Assembly (NCBI GenBank): GCA_025642075.2
Contig: JAODUO010000539.1
Location: forward strand, 252,001-316,000
Direction of reading: 5' to 3'
DNA length: 64,000 nucleotides
Source: Ridgeia piscesae
Lineage: Eukaryota > Annelida > Polychaeta > Sabellida > Siboglinidae
Shown: piece after piece, positions 12,098 through 64,000 of the stretch
Position numbering within the stretch: the first letter of the stretch is position 1
Layout: each line of letters starts with the position of its first letter
Notes under the pieces: model-generated
Seen by the model: the letters and a program-made list of their open reading frames with translations, nothing else
Databases searched by the model: none
Told to the model about the DNA's origin: nothing
Position numbers and translations under genes: made by a program

Positions 12098-15000
12098 TAT
12101 ATATAATTTTATATTAAATTTGATTGTGTATATATATTATTTATATATATTTAGTAAAATTTATATTATATCATATAGTTAATGTACTATTAAGGGATAA
12201 ATAGTATTATATGATATGTAGGTGACTTGATACTGTGTCGTGTGACGTGATTGTGTCTGTATGTATGTGTCTAGGTACATTTTGTTATTGTTGTGTGTAG
12301 AGATAAGACATTTTCTGTGACTGTGATTGTCGACTGTTTATAGGCAGTAGTGTGTAGTTGTGTACATAGCTCCAAAGTGTTGTACTCAACTGTGATTGTG
12401 TCGTAGGTGACGTGATTGTGTCGTAGGTGACTGTGATTGTGTCGTAGGTGACTGTGATTGTGTCGTAGGTGACTGTGATTGTGTCGTGGGTGACTGTGAT
12501 TGTGTCGTAGGTGACTGTGATTGTGTCGTAGGGTGACTGTGATTGTGTCGTAGGTGACTGTGATTGTGTCGTAGGTGACTGTGCGGCGATAGACTTTGAG
12601 AAGCGGTCGTACTCGGAGGGCATGGACGTGCTGGAGCATCACATCAAACCCCTGCGCTCCATCCCTGGAGTAGTGCTGGAGCAGGCCTACCTCAACCAGA
12701 TGGCAGAGGGCCTCAAACCACTCTCTGTCCTCGCCAGTGCCAACGGTATGACGCAGTAACGTTATTCTCCTCTTGTTGTCCCTGTCGTCAGGGGTGAGGT
12801 TACCATGGTTACTGTCATCTTTCTCTGCCTTTTCTTTCATCTCCTGACTTTTATCTCGCTGCATTCTTTAGCACCAGTTTCTATATTTTGCTGTTGTCCT
12901 CCATTCTCCTCCCAGTCTTTCCAGATCTCTCTTAACCCAGTCCTCCCATCACATTCTCGGTCTTCTTCGCCTCATTTTCCCTCCACTTTCTGGGAATCTG
13001 CTCTCTTTGCCAATTTTTCATCTCCCATTCATTTCACATGTCCGGCCCATATATTATTAATAATAAGGTAACTTCTATTGTACCTAATCTTTGGAAACCA
13101 GTCTCAAAAGTGCATCAAAACGAACGGGTTATTCAGTTTTGGAGTCAGTTAGCAATATTCCAGTCATCAACAGTAGTATTGACACGCCATGGAGATATAT
13201 ATGGTGGCTGTGCAAGGAAAGAAGCTTGTTTGTTGCGTCCTGTTCATCAGTTGTGTGTTAGGGATCCTGTAATGGATTTTTAGTATGTTTCCAATGTTCC
13301 GTTTATTTGTTGGTGAATGTTCATAAATCCTAGGTTTTACCTAAATTGTGTATAATATTTCAGCTTTGGTTCATTCAGAATTTTTTTTAAATTTCACAGA
13401 GAGTCAGGACAACTTCAGCTTGACAAGTCATTTTGTTATTGGTTAGTTATAATTGTATACAAATGTAACCTTTATAGTTGGTATTTTTCAGCAGTGGATA
13501 GTAATTACACAGTGTTTACAAACCATATTAAATGCAGACATGTCTCCATTACAAAACATGTTAATTGACACCTGTTAAGTATTAACCAGGTCTAGTAACA
13601 CAGTAACACTTTTTAGTTTTATTTTCTATGTCCTCAGAAATTTATTATGTTATGCTTAGGGGTCGGTCTCAGTCAAGATCCTGAAACCTACATGGCACTT
13701 AAAACGTACTACCCTACTACATTTGGTATTCATGAGAAAACGCCCACGAAGCATATGGAAAAAAAGGTTTTGTAGTAATAATGGAATGTAGTGGCATCAA
13801 AGGTTGCCATGACTACACAAACTAAACATTCATATGACCATAACTAATTCCATAGCAGACATCAACTAAACAAATAATTGAACTTTGTGAGTACTATGCA
13901 GTATGCAGGAGAGAAATAATGTATGTTTACTCAAAGTCTGCGGAACGGGCTAAATGGATATTTGATTAAGTGTCATTCTATGCGTACATGCATTTGAATA
14001 ATAAATCAAACAAATAATACACATGACTGGTTAATAATGCTATGAACGATGTACAACATAACTTGAGAATCCTTATGAGACAAATAGCTCACAAATGTTT
14101 CCATGTTATCACTTAGGTGTAATATGCTGACTCTAACTATTACTACTTTTGTGTATTTGTGTAGCAAATAATGTTATAGAGCCAAATAAACACATACAGT
14201 AGCAAATATATCAAATTTAATAGTTGTTTAGTGCAGAATAAACCATTTAATAAAATAAATAAAAACATTATTCACGCCATTGTGTGCAAGTCATAATGTT
14301 CCACACTGGGTTATAAATTACGTTCTTATGCGCACAGTAAGGGAAAATTAGTATTGTATGTTGATACATCTAAGAGGCAAATGTCCACATCACTCTGTGT
14401 TATGACACAATAAGATCTTCCATAAAATTCAGGTGTAATAAATGGCAAAATTTTTGAAAAAATTGAAAATTGGAAAAGTGTAGAGTTGAGTGGATCATTT
14501 TTGAAGTCACACGTCCACCTAGCTTGATGCTCAGGAGACTAGTATGGGTTCAGTCAGAGGTCTGGCATTGGGTTGCAGCTTCCACCTTTCTTTCACTTAA
14601 TCATTACATTGTGACAAAAAGGCTCATACATTGTTTTTTCCAATAATAAACAAACGTCATCCATTTGGCATTTTTCATATCTATTCTTGTGTCCGTGTTG
14701 ATTAAATGTTATATTTACCGTGCACCATACTTTGTGGGACTTAAGCAGTGGAACTAAGTCAGTTTAGATTGTATCCAGAGAGCTTGCTGTATGACGCCTA
14801 CAATTCATGCAAAAAGTGAAAATGGGAAACATGGAGTTGGATGGTCCTTTTTGAAGTCACATATTCATATGTTCCGATATGTTTATGTTTCCAGTGAGTT
14901 GTCCGTGGTCAGGTGAACAGGACCCGGCCGCTGTCTTCATCAGCTACCACTGGGACCTTCAGGCCCGCGTCGAGGAACTCCGCCACATCCTGGAGTCAAA

Positions 15001-15397
15001 CGGCATCAGCTGCTGGGCAGACATAAGTCCAGCGATGGCTCTCAGCCGCGGCCACAGCAGTCTGAGTAGCCGCAGTGGTCAATCGCTGGACAGTGAAACA
15101 TCGCACAGTATTGCACAACGACACCTCAAGGTGGCGTCGGTGCTGGTCTGCTGCATCACGGCGAAGTACCTCCAGAGCGAGAACTGTTTCCGCGACCTGA
15201 CGGCCGCCGACTCACTGCAGAAACCAATCATTCCTGTCATGCTGCGGTTCATGCCATGGCCACCAGAGGGTGCCCCGATACAGGTGCGGAAGATCCTGGC
15301 GCGGCGCGTCGCGATTGATCTGAGCAACGAGAAGTTGTTCCGGCAGAACACTCGCATGCTCTTGGAACGACTTCGACGGCTGGTCGGGGGCAGGTAG
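10465..15397 (+). CDS. Tandem TIR-domain protein, last three exons (5' partial)
   Basis: Exons 10465-10693, 12575-12745 and 14895-15397 join in a single frame (phase 1 at both junctions, GT-AG introns) and encode about 300 residues to a TAG stop. Exon 1 is the C-terminal half of a TIR fold (HVLILLTEAATNS, SPFVFHELLFSDW, KKIVTAMF). Exon 2 completes it (AAIDFEKRSYSEGMDVLEHH) and adds a helical linker. Exon 3 is a second TIR: box-1-like VFISYHW, then GISCWADIS, a Ser-rich insert, SVLVCCITAKYLQSENCF and KPIIPVMLRFMPWPPEG. The PWPP segment is familiar from invertebrate TIR families. TIR domains act in innate-immune signalling or as NAD-cleaving enzymes; which applies here is not shown. Where NADase TIRs carry the catalytic Glu, module 1 has Glu (FHELLF) but module 2 has Asp (FRDLTA). 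Exon 1 is internal and upstream exons were not found. The domain call is firm; the gene name is unknown. Confidence 0.85.
11085..11905. repeat. Direct duplication with an AT-decayed second copy
   Basis: The stretch 11588-11905 follows 11085-11500 colinearly. Both start with an atatatttcgc block followed by ttaattatattt. They share the order gtttatttcaca / ataaaacac, gttaatat / gattaatat and ttacataa-like endings. The second copy has lost most G and C bases and gained TA runs. The first copy includes MITE 1 copy 2. Lies in the first recognised intron of the TIR gene. Confidence 0.6.
11201..11480 (-). mobile_element. MITE family 1, copy 2 (inverted)
   Basis: About 280 bp, reverse orientation relative to 8662-8955. 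It ends (plus strand) ttttatcctacataaagccctg, the reverse complement of the family's CAGGGCTTTATG start. The internal blocks ccacccatcatttg and caatatctatga also match in order. Lies inside an intron of the TIR gene. Confidence 0.75.
11530..12190. repeat. TA-rich low-complexity region
   Basis: Extended (TA)n and TATATT-type sequence, densest at 11950-12090. No coding content. Overlaps the decayed duplication. Confidence 0.9.
12391..12580 (+). repeat. 21-bp minisatellite carrying a splice acceptor, 9 copies
   Basis: Unit gtgattgtgtcgtaggtgact, about nine copies, running directly into TIR exon 2. The real exon starts after the last gtcgtag at 12574, and its first bases GTGACTGT are also the end of each unit. 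Every copy therefore carries a candidate acceptor followed by an exon-like start. Copy 5 has gtcgtggg and has lost the AG; one copy is 20 bp and one 22 bp. A degenerate relative lies near 12218-12260. Confidence 0.9.
12746..14894 (+). other. Last intron of the TIR gene
   Basis: Begins gtatga and ends ttatgtttccag. Mostly unique AT-rich sequence. A pyrimidine-rich stretch at 12800-13030 gives an open frame (12805-13071) without recognisable features. Two related segments lie at about 14455-14510 and 14813-14865, sharing ttttgaagtcaca and a gaaaat-gg-aaa block. Confidence 0.7.
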
Positions 15398-15830
15398 TGA
15401 CACCTGGTGGCATCTTGAAGGCATACTCGGGACGACTCAAAATCAACGATGACTCAGAATCGACGAGTGCACAAAGAGGTCAAGGTCATCAGTGATACAT
15501 CTGTGATATAAAGTGAACATTTTCATGTGATACAGTTTTAAGGTGAAAAGTGATTAAAGTATCCTGAAGCTTGGACTAAGACAGTTACTGTCGGACTATG
15601 TTTGTTTATTTGTAACAACCCATCTGCCTGAATACTTTCTGCATACATTCCAAACATCTCTGTCTCAAGTTACATTGTTATCAATTATTAGAGATTCTAC
15701 ATTTTGTTTCAAATGTCAACTGTTTGTAGGCAGTAGTGTGTACATAGTTCCAAAGTGCTTCGTTCAATTGATATAATGTAACGAGTATTTGGTAAACATA
15801 ATTTTGGTTGCTAGGGTAATATTAATAAAT
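15398..15830 (+). terminator. TIR gene 3' UTR with candidate poly(A) signal
   Basis: Non-coding sequence after the TAG stop. AATAAA at 15824-15829 is the best-placed canonical signal. A segment at 15715-15770 (caactgtttgtaggcagtag, then ccaaagtg) repeats one at 12326-12390 in the gene's own intron. Confidence 0.45.
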
Positions 15831-16455
15831 ACCATTGAATAATAGTAAATGTTTAGCTTATACCAGTGATTCATTACCTTCGGCTTTACTGTAATTTTAT
15901 TTTTATTTTTCAGATACTAACATTATTTTTTCTGGACCATTTGTTGACGTCACAGATCAAACATATTAAGGAAAACAACATGATAATTATAAGACTGTGG
16001 TTAGAATTACTTCATTAAATTCCTCTTTGTATAGTAATGAATGTGTACTTTTTGTATAATGATATATGTCCATCATGAACGTTGACCTGCCAATTCGGGT
16101 CATCAAATCCATCATTGTATAATACTCCAAAAATGTCCTTGTACATAAATCCATTTTTGGGAAGATCTGTGAAGACAATCTGTCTTTGGGAAGGTGGCAT
16201 GAAGACAATCCTCAAAGCTACTAGCTATTAATCGGGTAACTTCTTATTGAGGTAAACTGCACCATTAATGAACAAGACAGTTTTGGCTGGGACATTAAGT
16301 GAATGTCTGTGTCCGCAGTCAGAGCGTTTGAGAAATGATGAATAAATATTTTTCAGTACTGTCAATGAATTCATCGTTTGTGGTGATTGTTTATTGGTCC
16401 ACAAAGCCATTCGTGATTCATTGTTCTTTAAAGTGTTCTATTTGTTTCAATGACC

Positions 16456-16737
16456 AGGTGATAGTTACACTATGATTAAGATCTCTTTAAAAAATCACCA
16501 TTAAACAAAATCTGTTGTTAAATGATATTTCTCAAAACACAAATATCCATTGCCATATTAGCAAGGACACAATACTGTTTCCGTGTCACCACGGTGACAA
16601 TGGAAATACCGGGTAGTCTCAAGGTGTTAACAGTTTTCAGGTATTCAAGATTAGTCACTGTGAAAGATGAAAAATTATGTTAAAGAGCAAAATCAGGTTT
16701 AAGAGCTCTTAGCAATGTTAGTGAAATGGCCCCAGGC
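16456..16737 (+). mobile_element. MITE family 2, copy B
   Basis: About 280 bp with degenerate inverted ends. The right end reads ttaagagctcttagcaatg then ttagtgaaatggcccc; the left end is gttacactatgattaagat. Internal blocks (tctgttgttaaatga, caaaacacaaatatccattg, gttttcaggtattcaagat) match the copy at 42315-42580 in the same order and orientation. Lies in the intergenic region. Confidence 0.75.
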
Positions 16738-16831
16738 TACAAGTGTTACCAGTCCAAAATATCCACATGTTATTCACCCTACATGTTTATGCCATGTTCC
16801 AACATAAACGTGCAGAATGAATAATGTTAAG

Positions 16832-16937
16832 TTTTGCTCCTGAAATATCTGCCTATCAATTTAGCCATCCACACTCATTTTTACCCTCCAAAACAAACTT
16901 TACCCACCCAAATGATGGGTGGACGAGTCTCTAGGTA
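16832..16937 (+). mobile_element. MITE family 1, truncated copy 3
   Basis: Shares ttttgctcc, agccatccacactcattttt and caaatgatgggtggacg with the 3' third of copy 1 at 8662-8955. The 5' two thirds are missing. Confidence 0.65.
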
Positions 16938-17092
16938 AGACTATGTCTAAGACTTGTCCTATATTATAGAATATATTATTGTACAAGGAGGGTTTTTTCG
17001 TTGTTCAGAAACCGCCACAACCCTGCAATATATGGCAGTGTATATGCAGTATCCTGTTTTACCCATTTGTAAACCCCCAATATCAGTCCTGG

Positions 17093-17179
<87 letters not shown>

Positions 17180-17180
17180 C
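17093..17180. repeat. (GCAC)22 microsatellite
   Basis: Uninterrupted 88-bp tetranucleotide run. It is perfectly alternating purine-pyrimidine, so Z-DNA-prone. The TH/AR- and CV-type open frames across it are repeat translations. Confidence 0.98.
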
Positions 17181-19195
17181 CCCTGTTGTATGACATCACT
17201 GTGTACCAGCATATGCCCTCCCATTGCAGTAAAATACATGTTTACAATGGTGCCACCTAGTGGGCTGACCAGAAGTTAATTCTCTCAGGTAGGAGAAAAG
17301 CCCTCATAAAAGCATTACATACTACTGTTGATTTTTTTAATTTATACACCAATTGGTACTTGAGTGGTCCGAGGAAGCAGTTTCCACAAGGTAAGTGGAT
17401 CTTGGTTCCTCAGTATCACAGGGGATGCACTTACAAAGATCCAAAGTTTACAAATGAATAGGCATTTGTCCTTTATGAAACAAGTCAACTCCAGACTACT
17501 ATTGTAAAACCATGTATAAAGCACCATGCATCTGGGTTGAAAACCTGGTCAAAGGTGCTAGCAATATAAAACAAGTAAATACATATATATATAAGCTAAT
17601 TAAATGGGTTAAATAAATATGTTAAGTAAGTTTAATTCAATAAGATAAATACAATACTAAATTGAATTGGTAAAATTAGATATGTATAAACATTAAGAAG
17701 ACAAACCATATTTAAAACACAATTATCATTTAAATGTCACTTCAGTTAGCAACTAACTTGATTGTTGTCACAGAGTTGGCATCTCTAACAGGAGGGGATA
17801 GACTGTTCCACATTGTACCGACTGTTTCTCTCATGGTGATACCGCGGTATTGTTGATAGATGCCGACACTTTATGGTGTGTATGAACTGTCCACACCACA
17901 TATCTTTGGTCTTTTAATGAACTGTTTGGTGTGATGTTACATTTGAAAACGAACTGACGTTTTAAGACCAATAATTATAAATGTCAATTAATGGTCTATT
18001 AAAACATATTTCATTGGTCGACATGATAGAATAGTTGGGGTACGCCAAGTATGATTCTTTATTATGATGGAAAGTTACGTTAAAATTGTACTAGACATGA
18101 TATTCCTTCAACTAAATATAAAAATCGTATTGAAGTAAAAAATACTATACATTCATATGTAGGAGGGTAACTATATGTATAGTTACTACGAGTGGCTCCT
18201 GTGATAGCGACTTCCGTCTTAACAGGAACCACTGACCACCATTTCACTGTTCTCTTTTAAATTACTTATGATGACGTTTGTTTATGTTCACCTTATGATT
18301 ATTAATTCATGTACTTATTGGAGTCAAAAAATAAACATCTTGGTCTTGTTCAATAAACCTTTAGAAATGTACACATCTACCATATCTCCCTGGCACATCA
18401 ACCCCCCTTTGGACAATTGAACCTGTTCATCGACTCTGAGTTTGTATTGATGCACCTCTGAGCTTGTTTTTCAAGGATTTAAGATTGATAGAAGTTATCT
18501 TACTATCACTATTTAATACAAATGACTATCCTAAGTCCTCATTGATACCGCATATTTTAATAGCAACGCAGAAATACAATTATAATGTTGGTTTCCAACA
18601 TAACACCGAGTATTTCCTTCAACAAGTCAACACCAGTTCAAATTTATAAGAATATTTATTGGTTATATATTCACTTAACACAACGATCTGTTGAAAATTT
18701 TATGGTCCCGTAAGAAATCTGTAACAAGTGGAAAATAACTGAAGAACATATACACTTGATATAGCAGGAATTAAACAAACTTAAAGCAAATCGGTTGACA
18801 ATTAAAGTTTAAACATAGCATGATCTGTAACATTTCTTTTGTCTCATCTAGAAATTGTACAATCTTGTGTAGACATTATTCTGTCTTCATATGTGAAATA
18901 TCATATCTGAACACTCATGAGATACTTTCTGTTGGTTGGTGGATGGAGGGTTTCTGTGTTCCCAGTAATCACACAAGGTGTTGATGTGAGCACAGTTGAT
19001 AAACACTTTAACATGATATAGTACACTGGTTGACTCTACGATATAGTCAAAGTTGTCATATATAGTTTACACCCTATTTACACCCAGTTAGTGTCTAAAC
19101 TAGCTAAGTAACAGCGAATATTAATAAAATGTTTGTTATGACTAACAAAACTCAAAATCATTGGGCAAGGAAATTGCAACAGCTAAAAATAAAGC
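17181..19195. other. Intergenic, no gene recognised
   Basis: AT-rich sequence between the two convergent genes. Short open frames at 17342-17527 and 18464-18649 have no supporting features. Confidence 0.6.
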
Positions 19196-20560
19196 TCCCA
19201 ATAACATCACTGGTAGCAAATGAACAATACTGCTGGTACAGTACAAAGTGAACAACATTGCTGGCACAGTACTAAGTGAACAACATTGCTGGCACAGTAC
19301 TAAGTGAACAACATTGCTGGCACAGTACTAAGTGAACAACATTGCTGGTACAGTACTAAGTGAACAACATTGCTGGCACAGTACTAAGTGAACAACATTG
19401 CTGGCACAGTACTAAGTGAACAACATTGCTGGCACAGTACTAAGTGAACAACATTGCTGGCACAGTACTAGGTGAACAACATTGCTGGCACAGTACTAAG
19501 TGAACAACATTGCTGGTATAGTACTAAGTGAACAACATTGCTGGTATAGTACTAAGTGAACAACATTGCTGGCACAGTACTAAGTGAACAACATTGCTGG
19601 TATAGTACTAAGTGAACAACATTGCTGGTACAGTACTAAGTGAACAACATTGCTGGTATAGTACTAAGTGAACAACATTGCTGGTACAGTACTAAGTGAA
19701 CAACATTGCTGGTACAGTACTAAGTGAACAACATTGCTTGCACAGTACTAAGTGAACAACATTGCTGGTACAGTACTAAGTGAACAACATTGCTGGCACA
19801 GTACTAAGTGAACAACATTGCTGGCACAGTACTAAGTGAACGACATTGCTGGTACAGTACTAAGTGAACAACATTGCTGGTATAGTACTAAGTGAACAAC
19901 ATTGCTGGCACAGTACTAAGTGAACAACATTGCTGGCACAGTACTAAGTGAACAACATTGCTGGCACAGTATTAAGTGAACAACATTGCTGGTATAGTAC
20001 TAAGTGAACAACATTGCTGGCACTGTACTAAGTGAACAACATTGCTGGTATAGTACTAAGTGAACAACATTGCTGGCACAGTACTAAGTGAACAACATTG
20101 CTGGTATAGTACTAAGTGAACAACATTGCTGGCACAGTACTAAGTGAACAGCATTGCTGGCACAGTACTAAGTGAACAACATTGCTGGCACAGTACTAAG
20201 TGAACAACATTGCTGGTATAGTACTAAGTGAACAACATTGCTGGTATAGTACTAAGTGAACAACATTGCTGGTACAGTACTAAGTGAACAACATTGCTGG
20301 TACAGTACTAAGTGAACAACATTACTGGTACAGTACTAAGTGAACAGCATTGCTGGTACAGTACTAAGTGAACAACATTGCTGGCATAGTACTAAGGTAA
20401 CAATATAGCTGGTACAGTACTAAGTGAACAATACTGCTGGTACAGTACCAAGTAAACAATACTGCTGGTACAGAACCAAGTAAACAATACTGCTGGTACA
20501 GTACCAAGATAACAATGCTAGTGGTAGGGCACCAGGTAATCACTGCTGGCATGGTACCAT
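19196..20560. repeat. 28-bp minisatellite, about 43 copies
   Basis: Unit tactaagtgaacaacattgc plus tggcacag, with regular copies to about 20395 and degenerate ones (accaagtaaacaatactgc) to about 20560. Variants alternate among gcacag, gtacag and gtatag. Lies about 1.3 kb beyond the CAD stop codon, so it could be within or beyond the CAD 3' UTR. Confidence 0.97.
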
Positions 20561-21877
20561 TTAAACAATCCCAAATATATATAACAAAGATGTGGTGACA
20601 TTGTTGGCACAGTGCCAAGGCAATGAAACTATAATAAATGTCCCACTATTGCACATATATTCATTATTGCTAGAGGGAAGACGAAATGTTTCACCGACCC
20701 TTATGTTACTTGTTTCTGTAAACATTTCTATGCACTGTGAAGTTAAGAAATGAATACTTCAAAAGCAAAAGATAAACAGTGCATTATAATCCCAACTGTC
20801 TGGTTAACCTTTATCCAGTTTTAACTGACATTGAGACATTCGTCCTGTGAATGAACACACCAAACAAAAGGTAAACTAATATCACAAAATACACATCACT
20901 GTGACATTTACGTATCTTCCGGCAAGTTTGGTAGCGTCCACACTGTTTTACCCAACATTAAAACCGCAACATAGCATATAAAACTGATCTGTAACATATG
21001 ATTATAACTAAGATATATTTATACCACAAAATGTGGTAGGCTGAGAAAAAATAATGTAGAACTACAGTAAATAAAATCTGTATTTAAAAAATAAATGCGA
21101 AAATAATATCCGGAATAAATGTAGCATTACTGAAGCTAACTAAATACGAAAGCAGCTATTAGCAGCTATCATTTTACTACAATTCTAAATTCCAGCAGAA
21201 CCATACAGGAACCCCAATTAATTACCACCACCTCGATACAAAGAACACATCAAAACATGACTGCATTCTCAGTCTTCTCTACAACGACCTCAATATGGAT
21301 CCAATGGAGAGGTCATTTAGAATGAGTTACCCTGGAATTATGGCAAGTCTCGCTGTTAGTTTTATTTCTAAAGCTCCATGATGCTTTATTTGCTCAGAGA
21401 CATGCAAGACTGAATGTAATAGTGAGGTTGGACTTAATAGTGAGGTTGGACTTTATGGTGAAAACAACAATCTACAAAGCTAAGGGTAGATATTGAAAAA
21501 CAAAACAAAAGGAACAAAATGAAACTAAAGTGACTGTTTTATCACTTCTCTATATAGCTAGGCTCTTAAAACCACGCTTGTTCGCTAACACGACAACCCC
21601 ATAATCTTTGTTTTTCCAAACAAATTGCTGTGGTCAACAACCTAATGAATGACACCAATGTTAAGTAAACCCTTTCTGTTACGCACATTACATTGTCATA
21701 TTACTTTACATTGTCATATTACAATGCACACTAGACGACTGTCCACCAACATCTACAGTACTTTTACTCACAACTGTCATACCAGAGTTCACAGAAATTA
21801 TCTTCGCACACCAAAGTGTAAATATGGTATTGTTGTAACGTGACTACAAGCAGTTGTCACATGATTACAAGTGTAAC
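20561..21877 (-). terminator. CAD 3' flank with candidate poly(A) signals
   Basis: No other gene seen. The first canonical AATAAA on the minus strand below the CAD stop is at 21385-21390 (tttatt on the plus strand), with another at 21361-21366. Either could end the CAD transcript, giving a 3' UTR of about 500 bases. The assignment is tentative. Confidence 0.3.
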
Positions 21878-63876
<41,999 letters not shown>

Positions 63877-64000
63877 CTATAATTGTCGGACAAAGGTATG
63901 ACAGAAATATTACACAGGTGCATGAAAAAACATACATTTAATTTGTCAAATACATGAAAATGCTAGAAATTCCCTTAATTTCATTGATTTTTTTATGCAA
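63877..64000 (-). other. Partial CAD intron at the window edge
   Basis: Sequence upstream of the acceptor at 63877-63878; the next CAD exon lies beyond the window. Confidence 0.8.

Noticed and set aside
12805..13283. Plus-strand frames in the TIR intron
   Set aside because: Inside a well-supported intron; pyrimidine-rich composition and no domain.
15079..15446. Minus-strand frames of 65-92 codons
   Set aside because: Antisense shadows of the TIR coding exon.
16954..17260. TH/AR and CVRA repeat frames
   Set aside because: Translations of the (GCAC)22 microsatellite.

Overview
The window is nuclear DNA from an animal, most likely a lophotrochozoan invertebrate and plausibly a mollusc. It has AT-rich introns, GT-AG splice sites, LINE, SINE and hAT relics, and tandem-repeat arrays covering roughly a fifth of the sequence. 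The clade is an inference from gene and repeat style; no single marker fixes the species. There are no bacterial operons, CRISPR arrays or recognisable rRNA/tRNA genes.

Two genes converge tail to tail. On the plus strand, about 10.46-15.40 kb, are the last three exons of a protein with two TIR modules; its 5' exons are not recognised and probably lie left of the window. On the minus strand, 63.88 kb down to 21.88 kb, is almost all of CAD, the fused enzyme for the first three steps of de novo pyrimidine synthesis. I placed 39 exons by matching splice sites and keeping the frame. They read glutaminase, carbamoyl-phosphate synthetase (both halves), the MGS-like allosteric domain, dihydroorotase, a linker and aspartate transcarbamylase, down to the stop codon. 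The N-terminal part (about 160 residues by comparison with vertebrate CAD) lies beyond the right edge. One internal exon of about 34 codons in the second synthetase half is not found; it should lie at 47.58-49.99 kb, a repeat-filled and poor-looking stretch.

Layout: 0-2.1 kb nothing recognised; 2.1-6.6 kb a 54-bp minisatellite; 7.8-8.1 kb a LINE tail; 8.7-9.7 kb a MITE and a polypyrimidine tract; 10.5-15.4 kb the TIR gene, with a MITE, an odd AT-decayed duplication and a 21-bp array in its introns; 15.4-21.9 kb intergenic, with two MITEs, a GCAC run and a 28-bp array; 21.9-63.9 kb CAD, its introns holding many minisatellites, a 4.3-kb broken hAT transposon, LINE and SINE relics, MITEs and a long alternating purine-pyrimidine block.

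The most unusual signal is that three minisatellites are built from exon-intron junctions. About 31 copies of a 33-bp unit carry the splice donor of a CAD transcarbamylase exon, nine copies of a 21-bp unit carry the splice acceptor of a TIR exon, and about 11 copies of a roughly 45-bp unit carry an acceptor-like end next to the first dihydroorotase exon. In the first two, using neighbouring copies would add whole in-frame peptide units. A fourth array, 33 bp and in frame, lies inside the coding end of the dead hAT transposase.
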